Source: Dyella nitratireducens (lineage in GTDB: Bacteria; Pseudomonadota; Gammaproteobacteria; Xanthomonadales; Rhodanobacteraceae). From it: a DNA stretch of 64,000 bases. The DNA is taken from assembly GCF_014642835.1 (NCBI RefSeq), contig NZ_BMJA01000003.1:541252-605251 (forward strand), in the 5' to 3' direction. Below the pieces are notes generated by a model. It was not told the origin of the DNA and did not search any database. It saw nothing but the letters and a program-made list of their open reading frames with translations. Below, one piece after another: positions 55,827-64,000 of this stretch (its first letter is position 1; each line of letters begins with the position of its first letter). Made by a program: the position numbers and the translations under genes.

Positions 55827-57560
55827 ATGCTGCAAACCACGATTCTATCGAGGGGATTGGCGATCGCCTTGTGCGCACTCGCAAGCGCCGGAGCGATGGG
55901 AACGACATTTGCCACGGAGGCCCAGCCAGCAAGCGACACAACGCCCATCGCGCTACACGCCGGTGACCAGGCGACGTTGATGAGCGCCAACGCGCCGGTT
56001 CGGGTCAACGTCGTGTTGAAAATGCATCACCCAGACGAACTGGCACAGGTGGCGGAGCAAGTACGCACACACGCAAGAAGCCCCTTGACGGACCACGATC
56101 TGGCCACCCGCTACCTGCCGAACCATGCCGACGCCATGCGCGTCTACAACTATCTGCATGCCAACGGCTTCAGCGATATCCATGTGTCGAAGGACAACCT
56201 GATCGTTACGGCATCAGGCACCGCAGTGGACGTGCAAGCAGCTTTCAAAACGCGCTTGTACAGCCTTCATCGCGGCAAGCAAGCGGGCATTGCCAATGCG
56301 GATGCGGTGAGCATTCCATCATCCTTAAGCGACGTGATCGCCGCCGTACACGGATTGCGCTCATTCCAGGAACGCGGCGTATCGGGAGCAAAGATGGCCG
56401 CCACGGCCCAGGGCAAGGTCACCTGGAAAGGCCAGGGCGCGCCTGGCACCCAGTCGACGGCGGGCGTCGTGGCCTGCCGGGAATGCGTGCACGCCCCGAC
56501 CGATTTTCCCTCGCTGTACGGAGCCAACAATCTGGCACCGGCCAATAACCAGGTCGTCGCGGTGATCGGCGTGGGCGACCAGAGCAACACCAATTACCTG
56601 TACCAGACCTGGGCCAGCCATTACGGCTTTGGCTTCATTCCGCTCGATGTGATCTATCCCACCGGTTACACGCCGGGCGATTACGAGGCGCAGACGGAAG
56701 CGGCGCTCGACGTCGATGCCGTCGCCACCATGACGGGCGGACTGCAACAAATCGCGCTCTATTCGGCCCCGTCGACGAATCTGGATGATGAACTGACGGC
56801 GGTGACTGCCGCCATCAACGATGATCGATCGACCATCTCCCTCTCGTTTGCAGCTACCTGCGATTCGGATATCGGCCAGGATCTGCGCAACAGTTGGGAT
56901 CAGGAACTCTCGGCCGCGGTGGCCAAGGGCATCACCGTATTCGCGATCACCCAGGATGACGGCGGCTATCCGGGATGTTCCAACAACGAAAGCTCGACCG
57001 GTTTTCCGGGCAGTTCGCCCTATGTGGTGTCGGTGGGAGCCTCCACCCTTTACAACACGGTGGACTCCTACACCACCTACGATCACGAAACACTGTGGAC
57101 ATCGAGCGAAAGCGGACCGGCTGCGACGGAAGGGCGCCCGAATTACCAGAATGCGGTCGCCAACATCGTCGGCAACATGCGTAGTACGCCGGACTTCGTC
57201 ATGGATGGCGATCCGAATTCAGGGCTGTGGATTGTCACTGGCGGCTATGACAGCAGCGGCACCTATCAAACCGAGTGGGCGGTCTACGGTGGTACCAGCC
57301 TGGCTGCACCGCTGCTGGCAGGTACCTATGCACGGCTGTTGCAGAGTGGCGTGGCGCCGAATTTCTGGCAGCAGAGTTTTTATGACATCGGCGTGGGCCA
57401 GGTAAACCAGACCAGCGGTGACTGCCTTACGTGTTACCACCTGCTGACGGGAGGCAGCAACGGCGCATATTCGGTGGTCCCGGGGCAATTCAACCAGGCT
57501 TCTGGCTGGGGCTCATGGAACGCCGGCGCGCTCGCCACGGGAATGGCACTCCAGCACTGA
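55827..57560 (+). CDS. S53 (sedolisin) serine-carboxyl peptidase, secreted
   Basis: A 577-aa preproprotein with a signal peptide (about 1-30). A pro-kumamolisin activation domain (about 50-185, RVNVVLKMHHPDELAQVAEQ to IAAVHGL) is followed by the S53 catalytic domain. Likely catalytic residues are E291 and D295 (TEAALDVD), S491 in YGGTSLAAP, and the oxyanion Asp in AITQDDGG (377-378). C-terminal Ca-site residues follow (SFYDIGVG, GWGSWN). These peptidases act at acid pH outside the cell. It sits beside a gene whose product also looks like an acid peptidase. Confidence 0.93.
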   Translation: MLQTTILSRGLAIALCALASAGAMGTTFATEAQPASDTTPIALHAGDQATLMSANAPVRVNVVLKMHHPDELAQVAEQVRTHARSPLTDHDLATRYLPNHADAMRVYNYLHANGFSDIHVSKDNLIVTASGTAVDVQAAFKTRLYSLHRGKQAGIANADAVSIPSSLSDVIAAVHGLRSFQERGVSGAKMAATAQGKVTWKGQGAPGTQSTAGVVACRECVHAPTDFPSLYGANNLAPANNQVVAVIGVGDQSNTNYLYQTWASHYGFGFIPLDVIYPTGYTPGDYEAQTEAALDVDAVATMTGGLQQIALYSAPSTNLDDELTAVTAAINDDRSTISLSFAATCDSDIGQDLRNSWDQELSAAVAKGITVFAITQDDGGYPGCSNNESSTGFPGSSPYVVSVGASTLYNTVDSYTTYDHETLWTSSESGPAATEGRPNYQNAVANIVGNMRSTPDFVMDGDPNSGLWIVTGGYDSSGTYQTEWAVYGGTSLAAPLLAGTYARLLQSGVAPNFWQQSFYDIGVGQVNQTSGDCLTCYHLLTGGSNGAYSVVPGQFNQASGWGSWNAGALATGMALQH

Positions 57561-57650
57561 TTTGCCGATAGGCATACCGGCGATGCCGTGGACGAACCTG
57601 TCCACGGCATCGCAAACCTCACGCAGCAAAAAACACTCCATGGCTACGCA

Positions 57651-60600
57651 TTAAAACCGCCACGTAACGCCACCCTTGAATCCGCTATCCACCGCGCGAT
57701 GCGCCAGCTGCCCGTCGTACGCCACACTGAACGACACGGCCGGCGTGACCTGCACCATCAAGCCCGCGTCGACCACCAGTGCGTTGCGGGCAATCGGTAC
57801 GCCTTGCACCGTAAACGGATCGCTGTTGGCGAATGCCATGACGTTGTACGGCTCCACGTATCCGGAAGCATGACGCCAGCCGAGCGTGCCATAAGCCGTA
57901 AACGCATCGCCGTTGAACGCGAAATGCGTGTTCACATGCGCACCCAGGGTCGTGTAGGTCACCGCATGATTGCTGCCGCTGCCGGAAAGCGCGGAAGCAC
58001 CGCCACGCTCCTGGAAGCCGTCGCTGTTGAGGGCGACATGGGCAGCCTGCGCAAAGGGCTCCAGCGTCGCGGCCTTGAATGCAAACGCATAGCCGGCTTC
58101 GCCAAACACCTGCGCCGTATAAGCCTTGTTGCGACTCCAGGTCGCTTCGCTCATATCCGGCAGAACCAAACTGCGATTCATGGTCAACGAGTGCTGGGTG
58201 TACGCAGCACCTGCGCGCAACGCCAAACTTCCCAACTGGGTACCCGCATACACGCTCAAATACGCGTCGTCGCTATTGCCCGTTGCGCCTCGTTGCGATG
58301 CCTGGAATCCGGTCTGGGTATAACCGCTGGCCAAACCCACGCGGGCGTGATCGCCCAGCGGCATGTCGGCACCCAGCAGAAAGCCGCCGATCGTGTCCGA
58401 CAAGGTCGCCGCATTGCCATTGCCATCGAGACGATCCCATGAACCCACGAACTGTCCCCACCAGGTCAAGCCGTTGGCGCGCGTCTGCGTCTTCTGCTCC
58501 GTAGACGCCGAGGCTTGATCATCCGGAAGCGCAGCCAGCCGCAAACGTTCGGTCACCGCGTCGCGAATCAGACGGCTGTCATCGAAGAAGCTGCTCTGCA
58601 CGCTGGCATGCAAATCACCCGAGAGAATATCGGCCGCATGCCGGATCGCTTCATCCGTCGCCAAATTGGATACGGCGATGAACGATGCGCTCGAGGCCGG
58701 AAGACTCTGCAACGCCGCAAGCGTCGCCACTTGATTGCGCGTGTAGCCTGCATCGATCAACGCATGCTGCTGGATCACATCCAGATAGAAATGATCAGCA
58801 TCGTAGACCGTGCTGATACCCAGCGTGGCGCTAAGGCTGGTGTTACCCGATAGCGTGTAGGTGCCGGTCAAACCCTGGGCGGCCGAAAGCAGCGTATAGC
58901 GCGTACCGAGGGTATAAAGCTGGCTCGGCGGCGAGGCCAGCAAACTGAGCTGCGCACCCGACGCCACCACCGCTTTGCCCTGCACCATGATCTGGCTCGA
59001 TGTGCCGGGCTGAGCAAGATTCACCTGCGCCACGTAAGTCGAGTCGGCGTTCTGCAGATAATTGCCCACCACCGTCAACGTTTGATACGTGCCGGAACCG
59101 TTGCCCGGCGCGATCACGCCCGTCACCACCAGACCACCGCCGATCGTGCCGTGTCCCTCCAGCAGACCGGCATCGAGCACGCTGCCTGCCAGCGATCCGT
59201 TGAGCGTCAGCCCACCTGCAGGACTGATGCCTGTGCTTCCCGTGAAGGTATTGCTGCCGGTGAGCGTTTCCATGCCCTGCGCAATCACCAGGCTGCCGCC
59301 TGTTCCACCCACCAGGCCGCCATCGGCCAGCACGCCGGCAAACGTGCCGGAAGCGTTGGTCAACTCAAGCGTATTCGCACCCAGCGCCACATTGCCCGCG
59401 CCGGAAAGCGATTGAATCAAGGCCGGCGCTGAAACACGCGAAATATCCAGCGTGCCATCCGCTTGCACACCGGAGGAGTCTGCAATCGTGCCAGGGCCGG
59501 CCAGACCCAGCCAACCGCCCTGCGCGATTTGCGTGGCACCGGTGTAAGTATTGGCACCGGTAAGCTGCGCCATGCCACCCGAGGCCACCATCAACGGCCC
59601 GTTGCCCGAAATAATGCCGGCGATGCCCTGCGGCGGCATGGCTGCGGAAATCGTGTAGCCGCCCGTCGTCGAAATCGGGTCGATCGAGACGAAGAACGGC
59701 GTGTATCCGGTCTCCTGATTCTGCAGGTCGTACATCACGGAGTTGTTGAAGAAGAACGAGATGCCGTAGAGCGCCTGACCAGGACTCGTATAAGGATTGC
59801 TGCCAGGCGTGACGACGTTGCTTAAATCGCCCGAACCATCGTTGCCAGTGGCGATCGACGTCGGTTGCGCACCCGCCGCGCTGCCGGTCATGGTCAGCGT
59901 AACGCCGGGTATTTCGTTGCCGTTTGCATCCACGTGGCCGGCGGCCGTTTCACCCGCCAGCAGACCTGCATCGTTGAGATAGATGGTTGGTGTGCCAGAG
60001 TCCAGCAGCGTTTGCAGCGTGGCGCTGTACTTGCCGCCATTGAGCGTATAAGCGAAAGCCAGATCGAACTGGTTTGCCGATACCGGCGCGCCCGAAAGCG
60101 GGAACGTGCTCTGCGAGCCGCCATTCCACGGCACAAGACTGAGGAACTGCGCACGCAAGGCTGGCGTCAGATTCAAGATCACATGGCCACAGCCACTGCA
60201 ATTTTGCGGAGTACCCAATTCAGCGTTGGCCGCGACGATGTATCCGCTGGTGGTCAGATTGCCCAGCACACTATCGCTACCGAATTCACCGGCGCCAAAA
60301 ATGCCGAATAACTTGAACGTTCCGCCATCTTCGGGACCGATACCCTGGTTGAGGTTTTGCTGCCAGGTCGCATCCAGATAAATCGGAACCTCGCCTTGCG
60401 TGTTGAGCCCGTACTTCGCGATTTCGGCGAACGTAAAACTGTAGCCATAGGTAGGCAGGTAATAACCCACCTGTGCACCAGCCTGGTCGCCACCCAAGCT
60501 CGTCGCGGTCGCTACATTTCCCTGGTTTATTAGTACCGGGATGCCTTGTCCGTTGGCAAAGCTGGCCGCCACCGAATTGGACGAGGAGCTGTAAAACTGC

Positions 60601-60968
60601 ACGCTCGACACCGTGGTGTTCGCGCCCAGATTGCCGTAAGTGCCATCGCCATAGAGCGTGAGCGCAGGCGACGTGGGCGTGATGGGCACGCCCGATACGA
60701 TCGGAAACCAAGCCTGGCCATTACTGTTGGAGCCAACATCGATATTGAAGGCGGTCGAGCCGGTATCGAAGATGTATTCCTCCGGTGCAGCGCCATTGAC
60801 ACCTATGTTGATGCCGAGCCTGTCCTCGGCAACCCCGCCGCCGGATTCGCTGATCACGTCCAGCGGAATGGTGGTCGGTTGCGACGACGTCTGCGCATGG
60901 GCGCGTTGCGTAAGCGCCAAGATACAGGCCAACGCCAATAGTGAGCGTGCACATGCAATACGACTCAT
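57651..60968 (-). CDS. Autotransporter with pepsin-like aspartic peptidase passenger
   Basis: A 1105-aa protein started at the ATG at 60968, which gives a signal peptide (MSRIACARSLLALACILALTQRAHAQ); the frame is open 16 codons more. Residues about 30-440 carry pepsin-type motifs: YIFDTGSTAF (D68), the flap LYGDGTYGNLG (Y106), and LLDSGTPTIYLN (D323). A passenger beta-strand repeat region (TGANTYTGATQIAQGGWLGLAG, TGSNTFTGST) precedes a C-terminal autotransporter barrel (about 830-1105) ending in WRF. The barrel and repeats are certain; peptidase activity is inferred. The S53 gene is convergent, 90 nt away. Confidence 0.87.
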   Translation of the reverse strand: MSRIACARSLLALACILALTQRAHAQTSSQPTTIPLDVISESGGGVAEDRLGINIGVNGAAPEEYIFDTGSTAFNIDVGSNSNGQAWFPIVSGVPITPTSPALTLYGDGTYGNLGANTTVSSVQFYSSSSNSVAASFANGQGIPVLINQGNVATATSLGGDQAGAQVGYYLPTYGYSFTFAEIAKYGLNTQGEVPIYLDATWQQNLNQGIGPEDGGTFKLFGIFGAGEFGSDSVLGNLTTSGYIVAANAELGTPQNCSGCGHVILNLTPALRAQFLSLVPWNGGSQSTFPLSGAPVSANQFDLAFAYTLNGGKYSATLQTLLDSGTPTIYLNDAGLLAGETAAGHVDANGNEIPGVTLTMTGSAAGAQPTSIATGNDGSGDLSNVVTPGSNPYTSPGQALYGISFFFNNSVMYDLQNQETGYTPFFVSIDPISTTGGYTISAAMPPQGIAGIISGNGPLMVASGGMAQLTGANTYTGATQIAQGGWLGLAGPGTIADSSGVQADGTLDISRVSAPALIQSLSGAGNVALGANTLELTNASGTFAGVLADGGLVGGTGGSLVIAQGMETLTGSNTFTGSTGISPAGGLTLNGSLAGSVLDAGLLEGHGTIGGGLVVTGVIAPGNGSGTYQTLTVVGNYLQNADSTYVAQVNLAQPGTSSQIMVQGKAVVASGAQLSLLASPPSQLYTLGTRYTLLSAAQGLTGTYTLSGNTSLSATLGISTVYDADHFYLDVIQQHALIDAGYTRNQVATLAALQSLPASSASFIAVSNLATDEAIRHAADILSGDLHASVQSSFFDDSRLIRDAVTERLRLAALPDDQASASTEQKTQTRANGLTWWGQFVGSWDRLDGNGNAATLSDTIGGFLLGADMPLGDHARVGLASGYTQTGFQASQRGATGNSDDAYLSVYAGTQLGSLALRAGAAYTQHSLTMNRSLVLPDMSEATWSRNKAYTAQVFGEAGYAFAFKAATLEPFAQAAHVALNSDGFQERGGASALSGSGSNHAVTYTTLGAHVNTHFAFNGDAFTAYGTLGWRHASGYVEPYNVMAFANSDPFTVQGVPIARNALVVDAGLMVQVTPAVSFSVAYDGQLAHRAVDSGFKGGVTWRF

Positions 60969-61338
60969 CTTGCTTTTCTCTCCCCTGTGACACAGCGTCA
61001 TTGATCGATAACTCAAAGACGTGGCGCCGGAGGAAAAACCTACCTGTGCGGATTCACCATCTCCGGTCGCCGCAGAGGCCAGCGCTTCATTTCAGCGCAC
61101 GAAATGGCCGCATCTCTGTCATTCCGGGACAGCGCCGGATCCGCCCCAGAACATTGACCCTATCTGACAGCTAATCGACCCGAATTGGGATAGCGGTCAC
61201 ACGCCGCAAACGCGATGATGCCTTTGCATTCTGCAGTGGCCCAAGCAACCCCGGGCATCCATTCATCGCAACCCGAATCGCCGGGCACGCAGGTTTTTAA
61301 GGGGAAAACCTGCACACGCCGCATCGGGAGGAATCATC
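60969..61338. other. Divergent gap between the autotransporter and the paralogue gene
   Basis: About 370 nt with no gene. It contains the shared 18-bp motif at 61165-61182 and the ribosome site GGGAGGAATC before 61339. Confidence 0.5.
61165..61182 (+). promoter_or_regulatory. Shared upstream motif, copy 2
   Basis: TGACAGCTAATCGACCCG, 17 of 18 bases identical with 40400-40417. GCGATGATGC follows at 61212, with the same spacing as GCGATCATGC at the other site. It lies 156 nt before the paralogue gene. Confidence 0.55.
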
Positions 61339-62262
61339 ATGAAAGTCCATATCGGTCTCGCCGGACTCCCCTATGAAATCGAACTCCGCTTCTGGCTCGC
61401 CTGCAAACTCCTGATGTCCTCGTCCACGCCGGTGCAACTGCACAAGTGGGATGGAAAACCTTGCGACATCCTGGTGACCGATCTGGATAGCGAGCAGGGA
61501 CAAGTCGCGTATGAAATGGCCATCCACGGCGACACACGCGTGCTTTTCCTCAGCAAAGACACGCACATCGAACAACCCGCCGGCACGCGCATCGACAAAC
61601 ACGCCACCGCCTCCGCGATCGCCAAAACGCTGGAAAACATGGTGATGACTGCACCACGCAACAAGCATGCTGCAGTCGATGGCCTGCTCGGCATCTGCCT
61701 GCTGCAAGGCGGAAACGGACATGAGGTGCTGACCAGCAACGGCAGGATTTCCGTCATCCTGCGCGATAACGGCCGGCGTGTTTATGCCAGCTCCAGGGAG
61801 GAACTGGAAAGCGCCAAGCAATACCTGCTTGACGATGCCTGGGCCAGCATCCCGGTGACCGCGCCTTGCGAGCATCAATACGAAGGGCTGGTATGGGAGA
61901 GCCTGGACAGCTTTCTCGTTGCCGCCTGCCTTCGTCATCGCGACAAGCTGGCAATGATCAGCGACGCCACCTATCGCCTGAGCGTGTGGCCGGACTTCGT
62001 GGCATTTCCGGACAATCGGGAAGCGCTGCGCATGTCGTCGGCGCTGTATCGCAAAAACTGGCGTGTTGCCGAGCTGGCCGAACACTGCGGTGTATCGGTG
62101 GCAACGGCCAATGCCTTCTGCTGGGCCATGCAGGCAAGTGGTGCATTGCGGCTGGACGATAGCACCGAGACACCCCGCGTAAACCAGGCAAACAAGCCCT
62201 TGCCTCTCGTGCAACGTGTGGTTCGTCACTTCGGGCTCAAAGCACCACAGACCCACGCGTAG
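61339..62262 (+). CDS. Orphan paralogue of the Roadblock/GTPase-linked 310-aa protein
   Basis: A 307-aa protein with GGGAGG upstream of the ATG. It aligns along its whole length with the protein at 41434: the start (GLAGLPYEIELRFWLACKLL), DILVTDLDSEQGQVAYEMA, DGLLGICLLQGG, ESLDSFLVAACLRHRDKLAM, the helix-turn-helix-like VAELAEHCGVSVATANAFCWAMQASGAL and the end LVQRVVRHFGLKAPQTHA. No GTPase or Roadblock gene adjoins it. The stop TAG is within the head of a family A repeat. Function unknown; an alpha/beta sensor-like part plus a DNA-binding-like end is suggested. Confidence 0.75.
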   Translation: MKVHIGLAGLPYEIELRFWLACKLLMSSSTPVQLHKWDGKPCDILVTDLDSEQGQVAYEMAIHGDTRVLFLSKDTHIEQPAGTRIDKHATASAIAKTLENMVMTAPRNKHAAVDGLLGICLLQGGNGHEVLTSNGRISVILRDNGRRVYASSREELESAKQYLLDDAWASIPVTAPCEHQYEGLVWESLDSFLVAACLRHRDKLAMISDATYRLSVWPDFVAFPDNREALRMSSALYRKNWRVAELAEHCGVSVATANAFCWAMQASGALRLDDSTETPRVNQANKPLPLVQRVVRHFGLKAPQTHA

Positions 62263-62332
62263 GTTGGGGTGCAAACCCCAACATCCGGATGCGCATACAT
62301 GGCGATGTTGGGGTTTGCACCCCAACCTACGA
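62259..62332. repeat. Family A palindromic repeat
   Basis: CGTAGGTTGGGGTGCAAACC pairs with GGTTTGCACCCCAACCTACG. Its TAG is the stop codon of the preceding gene. The rest of the 297-nt gap to 62560 has nothing recognised. Confidence 0.9.
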
Positions 62333-62559
62333 GGCTGCCGCATATGTACAGGTTGCATACGGTGACAGCCATCGCATTGCCCACTTGATGCAGTTCATCG
62401 CATGCAACGGCGCGTCCTGAAAAGACAGCATCCGTCCCTTATGGACATTGGCGGCGCCAAACCAGCTTTCTACAGTCGAAAACTTCATCGCCGACATTCA
62501 CGTCTGCAATGCATGCCGCAACAGGGTCATGCGCAGCGCAAGCACACAGGGGACAATCC

Positions 62560-64000
62560 ATGCACCACCGCCGCCAGGCTTGGCCGCCGACAAGGCCAGG
62601 CGAGCTTGCGAAGAAACGACTGACGGTCATGCTCGGCGTTGCGCTCGCCGCAACGGCGGTCGATGGCCATGCCCAAACGACGGTCGATGCTCCCACGAGC
62701 GGCGGCGATATCACCAGTCTGATTCTCGGCAAGGGCGGCGCTGACAACGTAGCGCTGCAAGGCGGCAATTACGTCATCAATCTTCCCGATGGCGCTACCA
62801 CGTACAGCGGCATCATTTCCGGTACGGGCACGCTGACGATCGACTCGCCCAATGGTGCGTCCACGCTGATCCTCACGCAGACGCCGACCTATGCCCTGCC
62901 CGCTGCCGATCAGACGCAGAGCACGCGCTATACCTATGCCAACTACCTCCCCTATACCTACGACGGTTTGACCAGCCCGAACGTGTTTCATGGCGGTGTG
63001 ACGGTCACACAGAATCCCGATCCCAACTCGCTGACGATCGGCAGCAACACAACGCTGCAACTCGGCGATGCCACGCACAACACCGTTACGCTGAACAACA
63101 ACGTCCTCGACAACGGCACGCTGTTGTTGAATGAAGGCAGCTTCGCCAACCAAGGGCCGATCATTACCTTGGGCGGCACCGTCAGTGGCAGCGGCGGCAT
63201 CACGGTGTTGAGCAAAGGCTTCAACGGCGGCGTCCGCCTGTTCGGTGTCAACACCTATACAGGGCCTTCGCTGTTCCTGTGGGATGGCGCCAACGTCGGC
63301 ACCGACCACATGTACGGCAGCACGCCAAATACGAAATTCATCTTCATTACCACGTCATACCTGCCTTCCACGCCGGTGCCGGTGCTCGGCCTGCCTGGCC
63401 AGGTCGACATCACCCAGAACATCTGGGAAGACCGCTACGAGAACGACATCAATCTCGATGCCTATACCGGCCTGACCATGTTTCGCGGGGTGTACAGCTA
63501 CAGCGATTCCGGTGACGAGAACAATCCAAGCCTGACCAACACCAAGCTCAACGACACGAGCTTGGGGGGCAACGCCTCGGAACGTGGCGTCAACATCGAA
63601 GGCTCCGTGGTGCAGTTCGGCGACGGCACCACCAGCCAGATGTTCATCAACGGCAACGCGTACAACACGTACATCAACCTGCACGACGGAGGCATTCTCG
63701 GGTTCGACTACAACGGTACGGTCACGCTCAACACGGCGATTGGCGGCGGCAAGTATCTAGACTCGCTGTCCACGCCTGGCGTCGGCGACGTGGTGATACG
63801 TGGTAACGATTCCAACGCCAACCATGTGATCTTCACGCAAGCGGAGTTCTACAACGGTTTGACGCAGATTGACGCGGGCACGGTCTTGCAGCTCGGCGAC
63901 GGCACCAAGGGCGATGCCAGCGGTACGCCGGGCCAGGTCGGTTACTACGAAAGTTCGGGCGGCAACGGCAGCCTGCTCACCGCCGACAGTGTCAACGGTG
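62560..64000 (+). CDS. Autotransporter-type passenger protein, N-terminal part
   Basis: The frame from the ATG at 62560 (AGGGG about 7 nt upstream) stays open to the window end, giving at least 480 aa. An extended signal (residues 1-39, with KKRLTVMLGVALAATAVDGHAQ) is followed by a long beta-rich, Gly/Asn/Thr-rich passenger with repeats such as GTLTIDSPNGASTLILTQ, TLQLGDATHNTVTLNNNVLDNGTLLLNEG and GTVLQLGDGTKGD. The pattern fits autotransporter beta-helix passengers. The barrel is outside the window. No catalytic motif is seen in the visible part. Confidence 0.75.
   Translation, partial: MHHRRQAWPPTRPGELAKKRLTVMLGVALAATAVDGHAQTTVDAPTSGGDITSLILGKGGADNVALQGGNYVINLPDGATTYSGIISGTGTLTIDSPNGASTLILTQTPTYALPAADQTQSTRYTYANYLPYTYDGLTSPNVFHGGVTVTQNPDPNSLTIGSNTTLQLGDATHNTVTLNNNVLDNGTLLLNEGSFANQGPIITLGGTVSGSGGITVLSKGFNGGVRLFGVNTYTGPSLFLWDGANVGTDHMYGSTPNTKFIFITTSYLPSTPVPVLGLPGQVDITQNIWEDRYENDINLDAYTGLTMFRGVYSYSDSGDENNPSLTNTKLNDTSLGGNASERGVNIEGSVVQFGDGTTSQMFINGNAYNTYINLHDGGILGFDYNGTVTLNTAIGGGKYLDSLSTPGVGDVVIRGNDSNANHVIFTQAEFYNGLTQIDAGTVLQLGDGTKGDASGTPGQVGYYESSGGNGSLLTADSVNG

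Overview
The window looks like chromosome of a Xanthomonadales gammaproteobacterium of the Dyella / Luteibacter / Rhodanobacter type. This is inferred from protein style and gene order, not from a database match. The pointers are: high GC; a complete his operon headed by a TrpR-family repressor; a dedD-like/cvpA/purF block downstream of folC; many GTAG-headed palindromic repeats; and several TonB-receptor, glycosidase and autotransporter genes. There is no phage, plasmid or CRISPR signature.

Layout. 1-1615: the end of the methionine-salvage genes (mtnB end, mtnD, mtnC). 1629-2651: a membrane-anchored C13/legumain-like cysteine peptidase. 2768-10387 (minus): histidine operon, repressor-hisG-D-C-B-H-A-F-IE, with a near-perfect palindrome just upstream of the repressor. 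10593-14913: a DUF998-type membrane protein, an unusually long histidine/aromatic ammonia-lyase, hisS and tRNA-Pro(CGG). 15087-19818: a lipoprotein, a MocR regulator divergent from an outer-membrane barrel, and a DUF455 ferritin-like protein. 19894-24402 (minus): folC, a SPOR protein, cvpA and purF. 24447-24739: a MITE-like element. 24751-27163: a small membrane protein and a slipin/NfeD pair. 27472-30341: a cytochrome c/sorbosone-type dehydrogenase fusion and small unknown genes. 30541-35495: two tandem CadC-like regulators with TPR-type C-termini.

35600-40083 (minus) is a type IV minor-pilin operon (pilE, fimT, pilV, pilW) ending in a giant PilX-like protein with beta-repeats. Divergent from it, 40471-42889 encodes two Roadblock/LC7-type proteins, an unrecognised 310-aa protein and a small Ras-like GTPase. 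This resembles a reduced actinobacterial 'conservon' and is the best candidate for an undescribed system. A paralogue of the 310-aa protein stands alone at 61339-62262, and both loci carry the same 18-bp upstream motif.

43093-57560 is a nutrient-acquisition region: AraC regulator, GH28 polygalacturonase, a LuxR remnant, SGNH esterase, GH27 alpha-galactosidase, TonB receptor, GntR regulator with a trans-3-hydroxy-L-proline dehydratase, and an S53 acid peptidase. It is followed at 57651-60968 by an autotransporter whose passenger carries pepsin-type active-site motifs (DTGS, flap YGDG, DSGT), and at 62560 by the start of a second autotransporter.

Two families of palindromic repeats are scattered through most intergenic gaps. 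Family A (GTAGGTTGGGG...) has about 11 sites and supplies the stop codon of three genes. Family B (CATTCCGGCGAAGGCCGGAAT...) has six sites, two of them joined to a second repeated module.
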